From assembly GCA_028829895.1 (NCBI GenBank), contig CM054182.1:6801001-6865000 (forward strand): a DNA stretch of 64,000 bases, read 5' to 3'. Below, piece after piece: positions 13,410 through 28,169 of the stretch. How positions within the stretch are numbered: position 1 is the first letter of the stretch; each line of letters opens with the position of its first letter. The stretch comes from Sinotaia quadrata. Its lineage: Eukaryota; Mollusca; Gastropoda; Architaenioglossa; Viviparidae. Below the pieces are notes generated by a model. The model ran no database searches and was not told the DNA's origin. It worked only from the letters and a program-made list of their open reading frames with translations. A program made the translations under genes and the position numbers.

Positions 13410-14439
13410 TCTGCAGTCACTTTTTGACATATGTATGCTCTTGCAGAGAGAAAAAAATATTTTTTTTAATCTTAAAATGATTTTAAGGATGTCAACAACA
13501 AAATCATACTAGCATTTTTTAGTACTTTTTCTTTTTTATATATGTAATTTATACTAACACTAGCCAGAACCGTTTTTTCTATGCTTGGTATTAAGACTTA
13601 ATATTAAAGGTCGGTTTTTTAAGAGCGTCAGCACAGAATAGAAAGACCTGGTCATACCTTATAACCCTGTCTTGTATAAAGAAAATGTTTTTAGAGATTG
13701 CGACATAGTAAGGTATAAAATTCTTTGTTAATAGTTATTATTATCATGATTATTCGTTAAATAATCAATTTTAGCTTGTTGATTAGAAATTACTTTGTTT
13801 TTATATCAATAATATATCGCTATAATTCTTTTGTAACAAAATGCAAGTGTGCAATTTCTATTTGAGCAGTTATTTATAATGTCAAATGAACAATTGTACA
13901 GCTTATCACAAGTTCGATTTGAAAGTATACTGTGAATCTTATGCAATTAATTTAAATTTGCTAGACTGATTTGTGTATATTGCATGTACATATTCAGCAT
14001 TTAAAATGAGCAGTCGAGCTTTCGAAATTACCTTACAATCATTTATTTTATTCTGAGTAACTCTACATATCTGAATGTATGCGTATTAAGTATCAAATTA
14101 TAATGTATCAGTTTATTTGTTACATTTCAGATGAAAGTTAAATCAGTCAGAATCACTGAATATGAATCAGATTTTTTTCATTTATTTTGAGTCCACTAAT
14201 TGTCTAATCAATTTTAAAAGAAATATTTAGAATAAAATTATTTTTCAGTTTTAACTGTGCTAAAATGTGTTTTGTCATGGTTTTTGTTGTTGATGTTGTT
14301 TTTTTACTGGTTGCTGATTAAAATGTCTTTCATGTCTTATTTTTAGCTGTGGCTTCCTTGGTTTTTTTCTGAGGATTTTGTTTGCATGTTGTGTTTTTTT
14401 GTAGTTATGGAGTTTGATCTCTACTTACTTTATCTGCAG
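13410..14439. other. AT-rich intergenic stretch, nothing recognised
   Basis: AT-rich sequence between the gene 2 flank and the duplicated 3' flank of gene 3. I see no ORF, RNA gene or repeat of note. Confidence 0.5.
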
Positions 14440-14536
14440 TCCACATATACAAACAAGTGCATGCATGCATGCATCGCATAACTTCAAACACATGCATTAA
14501 TACTGCAGAGGTCGTGGTCAATCGATTTCGTTATCT

Positions 14537-15224
14537 GGTTGGTCATGTGGGGGGGGGGGGGGTGCTTCCGGCTTCCGCCGCTTTCGGGCTTGGGGAGGGG
14601 GGAGAGAGGGAGGGGGGAAGTGCCTTCTTGCTGCGTGCGTCCGTTGCGAAAACATGTTTGGCCGGCAAAGGCGGACTCCAAACTGGGTAATCCGTGGGCT
14701 GGTGTTGTTGTTGTTTGTTGTCGCTCCTGGCTGTGGCGTTGTTGATGTTGTAGCCATTCCTGGTGTTATAGTGAGGAGGGTTGTCTTACAGAGCCCAGGC
14801 TAGTAACACACCAGATCTATATCCAGTGTGTACGTGCGCCCGGGTTGTTCAACATCTCTACCTCCTCACTGGTGGCGTTGTCCTTATTGTTGTTGTTGTT
14901 GTCGTGGCTGTCTCCGGTGTCCGTTGGGATGTCTGAAGGTGGGCGCTGGTGGCCAATACAAATGGTCGAGCAACAGCTGAATCATATCTGCCATTGGGTG
15001 GTTAAAAATTCCTCTAGAGGGGTACTGATGCTCGTAGTATGGCCATTGTTGTTGTTGCCGTCGTTGATGTTGGTGACTGCGTTGTTGCTGCGGTTGACGT
15101 TGTTGCTGTTGAGGGCGTAATTGTTGCTTCCGAATATGTGGTAGCGGGCGCCGTCTTTTTTTTCTTTGGCCCTCTTCTGGTGATGTTGGTGGTGGTGGAG
15201 TGGGCTGGCTTTCTTTTGTTGTTT
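14537..15224. mobile_element. 0.69-kb GC-rich insertion with target-site duplication
   Basis: Relative to the paralogous flank at 61460-61480, sequence is inserted after TTTCGTTATCT (14526-14536); the same 11 bases recur at 15225-15235. Removing the insert and one copy restores a sequence collinear with the paralogue. The insert begins with a G run, is rich in GTTGTTGTT-like words and is much more GC-rich than its surroundings. I recognise no terminal inverted repeat, poly-A tail or coding domain, so the class is unknown. Confidence 0.55.
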
Positions 15225-15230
15225 TTTCGT

Positions 15231-15503
15231 TATCTATCTATTACAGCCTCATTTATATTGTTTGTTTGTGCAAACTATTAAATAATTGTAGAGTGAGATA
15301 TCTATCTATTACAGCCTCATTTATATTGTTTGTTTGTGCAAACTATTAAATAATTGTAGAGTGAGATATCTATCTATTACAGCCTCATTTATATTGTTTG
15401 TTTGTGCAAACTATTAAATAATTGTAGAGTGAGATATCTATCTATTACAGCCTCATTTATATTGTTTGTTTGTGCAAACTATTAAATAATTGTAGAGTGA
15501 GAT
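15231..15503. repeat. 68-bp tandem repeat, 4 units
   Basis: Four almost identical 68-bp units with TCTATCTATTACAGCCTC and TGTTTGTTTGTGCAAAC. The paralogous flank near 61470-61540 has a single diverged unit, so the amplification came after the duplication. Confidence 0.9.
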
Positions 15504-17183
15504 GTATGTCAAAGTCTAGTCGTGACCGATAATCATTCTAGTCGTGACTTCTTGTATTCTGGTTTTTTGTATCACTATGATGAGAATTGTCGCAGAGTGA
15601 ACTGCTTACAAACTGTTTTCAGAAATATCCTGAAAATGTAACTTACTTCAATGGTCTTTATGTAACAGCGATCCAAAGTTCTTAAGGTAAGGATGGAATC
15701 TTAAACAGCAGTTCCTTTAAATTCTTTAAATGCCAGTAGAAAATTGTGACATGCTTATATTCATTTTTCTGATGGTGAATACAAGATTATGGAATTTTAA
15801 GAAATGGTTCCCTTGTTTAAGAGTTTCCTATTTTTAAATATATTTTTGTGCTAAATGTATACATTTTCTATTGATAGCGATTGTGAGCACATTCTTATCT
15901 TTCTAATATAATTTATTTTTATTTCCTTAGAATACTTAAGCATAAATTCAGACTGCTGGCTAGCATGATAGAACCGCCAACACACGGTAAAAATAAAAAT
16001 AAACTTCTTCGATCATCTGCAAAACGTTGGTGCAATAGAATGGTCAGCGGAACAAGAGATTCGTCAGAGACTATTAATGTTAAAGAGCCTCTTCTTAAAT
16101 AGCTTAAAGTCGGGTGGGGGGGTCAAATGTTTTATCGACATGCTTGTTTCAGGGTTAAGTCTTTAATTCCTTCTGAAAAAAAAAAGAGACCGAAAACTGT
16201 CTTCTTAATGACCATACAACTGTGTGTCGTCATTTTGAGTGGAAGCGAAGGGAGCATCGATTGGTACTCGTCTCTCTTCTTTCCTTTGACTGAATCACGT
16301 GACTTCATCTTTCGTAAAGTGTCGATTTGCACTTGCAACTTGACTGTTGCTAAAGCTAGGCAAATGCAAACTATGTATTTGCAACTTCAAAAATGTTAGT
16401 TCTTAACTACTAGTACAACGAGTCGAATTTAGAGTCTAGAGAAAGATTAAGGCTATTCTTGAAATGTATATTTAGTCTTGTTATAAGTTCTGTATTCGTT
16501 CCAGCCTTAATTGGATTAGAATTGTTTTATAGTTTGTGTCTTATTTAATTGGCTTTGATTTCGGGGGATTTGGTATTTTTTGTTTCATTTTTATTTATTT
16601 TTTTGTGCCGGGTGATGTGGAGTTGAAGCTTTCATTTGTTTTGACCTTTAAAAAATCTTTGAGTTTATTTTTATTAGAGAAAATATTGTAAGACCACTAT
16701 AGTATTAAAGATGTTCACAAGACTCAGACTTACTTGTTTGCACAGAAATCGTTAACATACGATAAAATGGTATACACATATTATCATAGCCAATGGTGGT
16801 AGTGTTGGGGGTGCTTCACTCTGGGCGGGTGCCCTGTATTTTCAAGAAACAAAATTATCCAAGGTCATGGTAATAGCATATAATCAATCTTTGAAAACAT
16901 TTATATTTATATTATATTTATATTTAATATATTTACACTTAAATTTATTTTAAATGTCAGTCATATTTCACAAACAATCCTGGATGGTTGGTTGGTTGGT
17001 TGCTTGCTTGCTTGGTTCGTTGGTTGGTTGGTTGGCTTGTGGTTTTTTTATGGTGGGTGGGGTTTTGTTCGTTTGCTTGTATGTTTGTTTTGGAATTGTA
17101 AATTCTTTCAAAATTTATCACATTCTCATACAATCCTTATCTGTAACAGTTGAAACATTTTCTCAAAGCATTATTCTCGTGCG

Positions 17184-17189
17184 TTTATT
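17184..17189 (-). terminator. polyadenylation signal of gene 3
   Basis: AATAAA on the minus strand, within TGTCAATAAACG, lies about 110 bases after the gene 3 stop. The same block occurs at the same place after gene 7 (63396-63401) and after the dead copy (31558-31563). Confidence 0.6.
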
Positions 17190-17298
17190 GACAGATGTTG
17201 TAACCACTCCTCTTCAACAATATTACAACCCAGCAAGCGTAGGCAACATTGAAAATGTTAAAGACACTTGCCCGTCAACTGTGCCTTTACAGAACGCA

Positions 17299-19569
17299 CT
17301 AAGAAAATATTCTATGGACCACAGTTCCCAGAAGTGCGGCGGCCCCGACCAAAAAGCCAAAAGCAACAATTCCAAGGTCTACTCCCTCCATGAGTTTCTT
17401 AGTCGGCCAATTCATGATTGCGTATTGGTAGTTTTTGTAATGCAAATCTCCCTTGTAAAGGTAAATATCTCGAATATTTCCTCCCGTGACTTTGGTGACG
17501 TCTTTATCAGGCAAAAGGACACAGATGACGTAATCCAGTTTATTGTCTCTCAATGCATGTTCCCAGCCTCCGTCCCAGTTGTTCTGAGCAACATCTTTCT
17601 TATTGGTTGGGTGTTGTCTAGTCAAGTAGACGCCTAGAATTAATAAAATAAAATCACTTCTATTGTAATTTAATAATTTCAAAAAGGAAAATGTCATTTA
17701 TAAACGATTTTTTTAAAGAATAAATTGTCCTTTAAAACCTAGTATAAGAAAGTAAACGAAAGCTTTAATGATTTAAGTCTGTATGAAGAAAAACATCCAA
17801 AGTGCAAGAAATCCATTTTCATTTGTAAATATGTATTTTATATATTAGCAAATATTGTTCTTCTCACTTAATAAATCGAGTACATTTTTATATTTTTAAC
17901 CTTTTAGTTGGGAATTTCTCCTAGCTAAATGTACAATATATTTAATGTTCCTCTTTAAACGGCTGTGCACTAATATTTATATTATATAATTATGTTTAGT
18001 ACACAAACTAAATTAATTATTCATATTAATTTAATGAAACCACGTCTTGTGTTAATATAATAATATACAACCTGAATATAAAATACCTGAACTACAAATT
18101 AAGACATGCACAATTTTGTTTTAATTCAATAAAGAATTTTATGCTTGTAAATTCTGTTTCAGATCAATAGACTGTAAATATCTACAGTCATGCGATTGTT
18201 ATGAAATACATAAAGGGTGACAGTGTGTTCCTGCTTAGTTTTACTAAATAGAAAATTTTAATATAGTAAATACTATATGTAAACGACATCATCAGAGTGA
18301 AAATGCAGCTAGTCTCGGATTGTTCAATCTTCCACTAAACAAATTTCAGTAAGATTTCGTACCAGTAAATTGCTATTCAAACGTACATTTAAAATATATA
18401 TTTGCAAAAAATATACAATTTTGAATTCTGTTTTCAATAGTTCCTCTTTCTGAGTGTAATGTTAAAGGGTAACAGCTAGAGTGGTGCCACTTTGTAGGTA
18501 AGATATTGATTCTGCAAGTTAAGATAGGTGTTCTGGACATGGAATTGTTAAGAGAGACAATATTGAATTCTTTGAGTTTGCTATTAAATTTACATCACCA
18601 AATGTCCTCAGACAGATAGATAGATAGATAGATAGATAGACGGACAGGCAGACAGACAGGCAGACGGACAGACGGACGGACGGACTGATGGATGGACAGA
18701 TGGATGGCTGGATGAATGGATGGATGGATGGATGGATGAATGATTAGATGGATGGATGGAAACTGTAACAAATTAAATGCAAATGGCATAAGTAATAATT
18801 AACTATTATATTTTTATTAATTAATTACTCTTTCATTTAAGTAAGTTTCTGATTTGGTATTTCTTTCTGACCCATTTGCTAAGAGAGGGTACAAAAGATA
18901 TGTTAATGCGAATTGTTCAGTTAGGAGTTTGGACAAACCAGCCTCACCATGTCTATGCAACTACATAATCAACTTTACATAGTGTGACCATCCGATGTAA
19001 GTTTTATAGGTCCTCAGACATGCAAGAGTAGATATATGTTGCCTGTAGCCATCTTTCGGCCATTGCTACATCTGTGCAAACTGAAGTCACTCTTCTTAAT
19101 TAAATGAAGCATGAAAACACTGGCCCTGAGTTGACCAGCAAAGAGTGTGTGGGACAGGATTTCTATAACGCTCAAGAGACAGGCAGATGGATGGGTGGAT
19201 GTGTGTCAGCGTGTTTGTGTATGCGTGTGTGTATAAATATGTATATATATATATGTGCGCGTCAGTGTGTGTTTATACATGTGTGAATGAACATATGTTT
19301 ACCAATAAATACATCTGTATGTGTATATTTGTGATAGTAAATATGTAATATAAAGATAAAATATATTTGTGTTTACATACACATTTTCTTTATTTTACTT
19401 AATTCAATTTAGTAAGTGGCTTTGTGTGTTATACAAGCATACCTTTGCCGAAAACTGCATCCGCAGTTTCTGGATCACTCGCTTTAATGTAGCCGCTTTT
19501 CTCAATAGCATCCAGGTGTTCTTTGCTTGTGTAGTGAAAATAAATGTGCATATTTTCATTGGAAGCCAT
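17299..19569 (-). CDS. HYD1-type ADP-ribosyltransferase-like protein with C-terminal membrane anchor, gene 3
   Basis: On the minus strand, exon 19569-19443 joins exon 17633-17299 in phase 1 (donor AAAG/gtatgc, acceptor TTCTAG), giving 153 residues. ATG is preceded by an acceptor-like TTTTTTCCAG (exon edge 19580); the frame stays open between them, so an upstream UTR or coding exon is possible. The core has His12-Tyr13-Thr14, Phe-Gly-Lys-Gly at the exon end, Val44-Tyr45-Leu46-Thr47, Asn60-Asn61-Trp62, Leu75-Asp76-Tyr77 and Arg97-Asp-Ile-Tyr-Leu-Tyr-Lys-Gly-Asp105. Residues 127-148 form a Gly/Ala/Val-rich hydrophobic segment followed by a short His-Arg-Ile-Phe end, typical of a tail anchor. There is no N-terminal signal peptide, so the enzyme part should face the cytosol. 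It is the closest relative of gene 7. The substrate is unknown. Confidence 0.78.
18608..18760. repeat. compound GATA/GACA/GGAT microsatellite
   Basis: GATA runs pass into GACA/GGAC and then GGAT tetramers, inside the gene 3 intron. The Ile-His-Pro-Ser frame on the reverse strand is a repeat artefact. Confidence 0.95.
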
Positions 19570-20206
19570 GTCTCCGTCAGCTGGAAAAAATATTAATAGT
19601 CGAGAGTGCGGTTTTCTGTTAACTTGTTAACTTCAAAACTTGTTACGTCACGTCCAATGCTCATTAGATTTGTCAAAACAATACTTGGTATTTGACATTT
19701 TCTCTTTAAAAGTGTTAAAAGTGGAGAGAATGAGAGAGTAAAAACAGATAAGCAGAAACAACTACTATCAGAATAAATATGAGAAGAAAAAATTAAGAAG
19801 ACTTAGAAACAGTAAGGAGACTTTGAAAATTAAAGAGTGAGACAAAGAAAAAGAGACTAGTATAGTGAGTGTGTGTGACTGTATGTGTTTATATAATTAT
19901 ATGTGCGTAACTAGGGTGTGCGTGTGTGTCAGTGTATTTTGTGTGACTCATAGATCGTATATATGCATGCATATATAGTGCGTCTACGCGTCAGTAAGTG
20001 TGCATGAATGTCAGTAATGTGTGTGCATCTCCGTGTGTAACACGTGTGAGTAAAATAGAGAGATATACTAAAGTTTCACTAATCTATCTTCACGTCTAAA
20101 CTTTAATCATTTCACGTCAAAACAACACAGCCACACGACAAGTTAGGTTATTCGTTCAGCTGCTGACAATATCAAAAACAAAACAATATCCGCATTTTGC
20201 AACTGT

Positions 20207-20216
20207 TTTCAGTTTC
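20207..20216 (-). promoter_or_regulatory. possible ISRE-like motif upstream of gene 3
   Basis: GAAACTGAAA on the minus strand, about 640 bases upstream of the gene 3 coding exon and beyond its 5' acceptor. It matches the IRF core GAAANNGAAA. I cannot find a clear TATA box or donor after it, and several such matches are expected by chance, so support is weak. Confidence 0.2.
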
Positions 20217-21864
20217 TGACATTACGATCAATAGAGTTTGCAACATCGCTGCGGCCAGTTATACTCACTGTTGGTTGAAAGACATTACCATTTTATTTTT
20301 TAATGAGTACACTGGAAGGTTATCGATTTAAAATTCTCGGATGCTACTGAAGTTTATTTATTCATTATCATTGATTAAGAACCTTATTAATTAATATGTA
20401 GCGAATTACCGGTTACCAATTTCTAAATGGGGCACAGCGGGCGAGGGGGGAAGGGGGATGCACTTAGAAAAGGTATCTGACCAGTCCTATGAGGTACATT
20501 CTTTATAATTCTAATCAAAACTTCTATGGAGGTAAAAGTGCCAGGTTTGTTACCTTAGTTCTGTCAGTTAGGAAGATGCTTGGGATTGTCGAGAGATTCC
20601 AATATTTACTTCTGAATCCTCTTGTCGGCGTTGAGAAAATGTCCTCTTCTCAATAATCATGTCCTGCTTCCCCAGAAATGATTAGGCCACGTGTCAGGCT
20701 TTTCCCGAAAAATGACTAAGCCAAATGGTAGACGATAAAATTAATTTGTAGCATGTTGTTCTGTGTTTGTTGTTTACAAATACTGACCCCAAACGACTTT
20801 CGTGTGTTTAGTTGAATTTTGGGGTTATGCTTATTTTTCTGTAATTGGAAACCATGTAGCCATCAATTAGACGTTTACATGAAAGCCATTTATTCGTCTA
20901 GAACCCGGATGAGAGAAGCCATATTGGAAATATCGGAACGTGCGCGTTCTTAAGAGCAGCTATCGGGCGATAGGTGACGGAATTAATTTGAGAAATTAAA
21001 ATATTAAGGTATTAAGTATCGTGCAGAGCTTGGGAAAAAAAGAAAAGTTTAAGGTACAAAGCCAAATACAATGATTCAATTTCTCAATAGTAAACATAGT
21101 AACTTCATTTACCTTCAAGTTACTGTATTTACAACGTTACTATTTAAAAATAATAAGTATGGTAATTTCAATCCAACTTTAGTGCACTGTACTTAACAAT
21201 ATTTGTATTTCTAAATAGTAAATACAGTAATGCCAATCTATTTAAAAACCTCACTCTACCTATAGTAATTTTACTCCCCTATAGTATGTTTCTATTCCTA
21301 TATAATAAATACAGTGATTTCGCTCTACCTGTAGTAATGTATTCTCTCTATAGCAATTTAACTCTTCCTAGAGTGTTCTGGGTTTTCTAAAACAAAGTTT
21401 CTATATCTCAATAGTAAATACAATATTTTCATTCTACCCGTGTTACGCTGTTTATGCTGTAAATAGCAAATACGATAATTTCACTGTTTGTAAAAATGTC
21501 ATGCTACCTGTGTAGTTTCCCTCTACTTGTAGTGTGTTGTAACAATAATTTCTTAAACCTATAGTGCTGTAACAGTAATTATATCCGTAGTATTTTTATA
21601 CTTTGTGCTACTGTTACAATTATTCTGTTCTAGAATGTATTTATTCATCACTCTCATTAACAAGAAACGATTAAACATCAACAACATAAAATTAATAACA
21701 AAAACTTCATCTATTCAAGTTAAATATCAATCACATATTCCGCAAAATTGTTTCTTAATATAGTTATTTGAGCACTAAAGTTGAATTATAACGCTAGTAT
21801 GGTTTCTCTTACACTCATACAAATAATCCTTCTGGTATGGCAGAGTAAGTTTGCCTATCCCTAT
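20217..21864. other. AT-rich stretch with degenerate short repeats, no gene seen
   Basis: From about 21050 to 21620 the words AGTAAATACAGTAATTT and CTATAGTAATTT recur irregularly, suggesting an eroded minisatellite. A GC-richer patch at 20880-20990 contains GAACGTGCGCGTTC (a perfect palindrome) but no coding exon I can support. Confidence 0.4.
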
Positions 21865-22490
21865 TTTAATACTTAATTGCTATATAAATTGTTCAATTGC
21901 CAGAGTAACCCTTGGGTACTCCTTATGATGATATTTTTGTAAATGTCAGAGTTGGAAGTAAATACCCGAATTGAGAATGCGCTAGAAGTGCTGATGTAAT
22001 GCAAACCACCCCAACAGGGTGAGAAGTTTCTATTATCCAATGGTTATATGTGAGAACGAGACCAGCCAATGGGCTGAGATCTAAAAGTTTACTTGCTGTA
22101 GAGAAATCTATTGTCTGATCACTTGAATTTGAAGTGGCAAAGAAGTCCAGTCTTGAAGGCGACATCAGCTTAATGGTGAGTTAACTGACTGGCTGAGAGA
22201 GAATGGACTTAGAAATATTTCATGCATTTTTGCTATTGATATGTTATATTGTGTTTTACGTAGAGATATATTATGTGAGTAGAATGTTTTTTCTACAAAT
22301 ATTTTAAATAAGCTGCTTTTATGTGTATGTAGTGTACTAACACTTGACATTGTTTTGATATGCTGTATTTATTATGCTGTGTGCATGTATCAGGCTAATA
22401 AATACCATTGCAGGAAACTGTAAGAAAGAATGGAGTTATAAAATGATAGAATGGAAACTTAAATTTGCTTCCTGATTATATTTTTCAGGT
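21865..22490 (-). mobile_element. dispersed repeat family, copy B
   Basis: Its reverse complement matches copy A (1985-2385, via CAGCATATCAAAACAATGTC) and the interior of the inverted-repeat element at 36500-36885. This copy is uninterrupted, so it shows the true order of the two parts that are inverted relative to each other in copy A. No coding capacity is seen. Confidence 0.65.
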
Positions 22491-23309
22491 TAAGCAAACA
22501 CTTTTTGTTTTTCTTCCCTGTGTGATTTGAATCCTGGTTGCTGTTTGTAAATAACTACATCTGACCTTGGTAAATGCAGGAGCAGTGTGTAGGTATGTTG
22601 ATACACTACATCCCTTTGATGTATAGCGGCAGTTTTGCTGATTACATGAATAATTTCTGGTACAGAGAAGTTACCAGAAATCCTACAATTGTTATTCTGC
22701 TTGAAGGAACTGACAGGGGGAAGAGGTACACAGGGAAGAAAAACAAATAATGTCGGGAGATCTCATGTTTGCGAAAACATAAATCTTTCATGTTAGCGAT
22801 CTTAGACATCTTGACCCAGGGGCCAGTCAGCTGTACCTGTGATCTGAATGTAGGTTAGACTTGCCATTTTTTATTTTTTATTTATGAAACTGCTGATATG
22901 ACTCCTGGAGATTTTCTCTACAGATACATGACTGAAGACGCACACACTCGGCCTTCTAACCAGCTCGATTATGCAATTTTCATAAACAATTTTCAGTTGC
23001 CGTCCGACAGGACCATCTAGCGGCTCTAGTCTTTTGATCTACACTTAGACTTTATTTCTACACTTGCAAGAAAAAACATTTAATAAAAGTCCAAATATTT
23101 AATAACTTTCAAGAAAAATATAAAAATTAATTTTCACTCCTGTTATTTGCTTATCTGAGTTCACACACTGCTTCTATGTATGGTTATAGCTTTTTTTAAA
23201 AAGTATGCGAGTAATTCGTTGTATGATTATAGTGCGAACAATGAACACTGGCATTTGGCCACAAAAATCTATTTTTATAACACCTATTGCAGCGCGCATG
23301 CTGCTTCAC
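22491..23309. other. intergenic sequence, nothing recognised
   Basis: Ordinary AT-rich DNA between repeat copy B and the candidate minus-strand exon at 23310-23528. No ORF of interest. Confidence 0.4.
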
Positions 23310-23528
23310 CTATATGTTCCGGAAAGTCGTGGAAATCCAACACCGCGTTGACCTTGTCTTTAGCTGTCTGGAGCGTTTGTGACAGTGTGCAAGCGTCAGT
23401 CTCGTCTTGACAGGTGCACGTGTTCGGCTGTGTTAATGTAGGTCCGTAAAGCGCAACAACCATCACGTAGCGTGGAGTTAAAAATACCCACCCGGATTGG
23501 AAACGCCAGTTAGAGCAGACAGTGTCTG
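23310..23528 (-). CDS. candidate orphan exon of a Cys-containing protein, phase 1-1
   Basis: On the minus strand an open stretch of 219 bases is bounded by an acceptor (TTTCCCAG, exon begins 23528) and a donor (ATAG/gtgaag, exon ends 23310). The reading frame starts with two bases and ends with one, a symmetric phase 1-1 exon as used for extracellular modules. It encodes about 72 residues with four cysteines (one near the start, then a Cys-Thr-Cys pair and an Asp-Ala-Cys), a Trp-x5-Trp pair and a charged helix-like end. It is clearly GC-richer than its surroundings. I do not recognise the fold and see no partner exon nearby, so it may be a stranded piece of an unrelated gene or pseudogene. 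Confidence 0.35.
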
Positions 23529-24652
23529 CTGGGAAACTGTCAGTCGGCTTGTTTTGCTGAATGTGACAATAACTCCTTTGCTGGCTGAAACAATATCTGG
23601 TTTTACTAATACCTGGCTTTACTGCCTAATGATTGGTTTTGTTTTCTATTAAACTAATCTGTGCATTGTACTAGTTTGAAGAAATGGCGATTTAGTTATT
23701 GAATCCCTACTTGACATGTGAAATGCACACTGACATTTAAACAAGAACTATAGATACTATAATTATAATTAACTTTTTTTTTAAAGGCATTTAAAATGCC
23801 TACACTGGTAGGAAAAGTTCTTATTTTGTTTGGTTTTATTTGTATTTATTTTTAATTTTTTTAATTTTTTGTTTGGGTTGAGTTTTGGATTCTTCGAGGA
23901 AGGCTTATGGTTGGAGGATATTGTCTCTTTTGTTGTTTGGTTGGTTGTTATTTGGTTCAGTTCAGTTGTTTGTTCTTTTATTTTTCTTCTTTTTTCTTCA
24001 GTTGGGGGTGGGGGAGGGAGGATTTTTTCGACAGTACTTTTATATACATTTTTACTAACATTGATTTCAAACGGATCGATGCTTTTACATTCTAGTTTAT
24101 CTTTATCCTCCTCTCTTCTTCTTCTTTTTTTTTTTTTGGATAGAGGAACAGAGATTTGATGACAGTCGTTTGAATTTTTTTTAAATCCATGGTGATTTTA
24201 CACAAAAGATTGAGGCCACCCTCAGGCGAACTCCACAACCTGTTTTAATATATAGACCAGTAGTTAGCTCCCCTTTCTCACGCACTTTGATCCAGACCTC
24301 AATACATTAAATTTGTAACCCGATATCTTCCTGGTGCGTTGCGTGAAGTGAATGGTAAAGATGACGACCAATCCTAGATTGTCCGTTAAACGAAGACCTT
24401 TTAGGGCGTGGTTTTAAACTAATAATCTATTGAAAGTCAAATCCCAGTTTTGAAATCTGGAGCTGAATTGCCATGACCACAGTTGGATGAGTAATAATGG
24501 AGAAGGATATATATTTACATATATTTTACTCAAGTTGTTATTAGAAACCTAAAATGGAGGCACGAGGAATATTGACAAAGCCTCTAGAGAACCCTCCACA
24601 CTCTACTTGCAGATGCAAATTTGATAAAGGCAAAATATTTGAAAGTTTTGGT
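23529..24652. other. intergenic sequence upstream of gene 4, no gene seen
   Basis: T-rich and low-complexity around 23800-24140, whose Phe/Leu/Ser-rich frames look like composition artefacts. Nothing else recognised. Confidence 0.4.
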
Positions 24653-24746
24653 GAAGTGAAAACGAAAGTAGATTGGGCGGGTAAAAGCAAAGCACATTTG
24701 AATTTTCACTGCCACGTACAGTCGATCATCAACATTTCGATTGAAA
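24653..24746 (+). promoter_or_regulatory. candidate gene 4 promoter: ISRE-like element and non-coding exon 1
   Basis: GAAGTGAAAACGAAAGT at 24653-24669 contains overlapping IRF-type cores (AANNGAAA, GAAAACGAAA). A weak TATA-like GTAAAAG lies at 24681-24687. A splice donor, GAAA/gtaagt, follows at 24746/24747, and the first coding exon of gene 4 is preceded by a matching acceptor, CCTTTCAG (exon edge 25245). The order motif, TATA-like box, short exon, donor mirrors genes 2, 5 and 6. The ORF running through this block (24554-24787) is therefore better read as promoter plus UTR. Confidence 0.5.
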
Positions 24747-25253
24747 GTAAGTTTTGTTTATCTATTTACAATATTTCTTTTAAATAAGTAGGATGTCTGT
24801 CTATTTCACTCTTGATTAGGCCTATATAAAATCACTATGCATATAAAAAGTCAAAAGGTTTCCGGATATACAAACAATAAAAACACGAATGTGGACGTTT
24901 TGGATAAAAATCATTCAGCCATTATTAATAATAACTTCAAATTGTATAGGTTCATAGGAACAATTAACTGATCTCAATCTTTTCTAGAGGAAAAGATTAG
25001 ATTTATATAACTAGAGACACATCTATGTGCTCTGACTGTAACTAGTGAGAGTGTAACACTGAAATTGTTCGGTGTTAATGTACCTGTCAAATGTGTAAAT
25101 GTTCGGTTTGATCAATAGTCAAAGTTGTGTAGCTGCTCGGTTTGACAGTATTCATGCGTTGTACACTTGCAAGGACGCACCAACAAGTTGTGAATATGTT
25201 AAAAAAAAAAAATATTAAAAAACCGTTGAACGCTCTCCTTTCAGTTTTGCAGC

Positions 25254-28124
<2,871 letters not shown>

Positions 28125-28163
28125 ATTTTACCTTGGTGTAAAAGGTAGAGACAGAAAATTTAA

Positions 28164-28169
28164 AATAAA
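28164..28169 (+). terminator. polyadenylation signal of gene 4
   Basis: AATAAA lies 40 bases after the gene 4 stop codon. The flank beyond it (28170-29290) contains degenerate GGTTGGTCAG-type repeats near 28480-28630 but no gene. Confidence 0.5.

Larger units (their letters stand above)
14440..17298 (-). other. duplicated 3' flank of gene 3 (paralogous to 61380-63516)
   Basis: Blocks match the flank of gene 7 in order: the GCATGCATGC and CAATCGATTT region (14460-14530 against 61390-61460), AATAATTGTAG then GTCAAAGTCTAGTCGTGACC (around 15510 against 61535), TATCACTATGATGA (around 15570 against 62958), a block near 16330 against 63080, and AAATGTCAGTCATATT with a T/G-rich run (16955 against 63190). 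A segment of it (16690-17230) also matches, inverted, at 31545-31990. ORFs here, such as 16954-17637, are read-throughs of non-coding flank into the antisense of gene 3. Confidence 0.75.

Noticed and set aside
16954..17637. 227-codon plus-strand ORF
   Set aside because: Its right half is the antisense of gene 3 exon 2 and its left half is the duplicated non-coding flank with GGTTGG repeats.
24554..24787. 77-codon ORF upstream of gene 4
   Set aside because: It spans an ISRE-like motif, a TATA-like box and a donor in the same order as the other promoters; better read as promoter plus non-coding exon.
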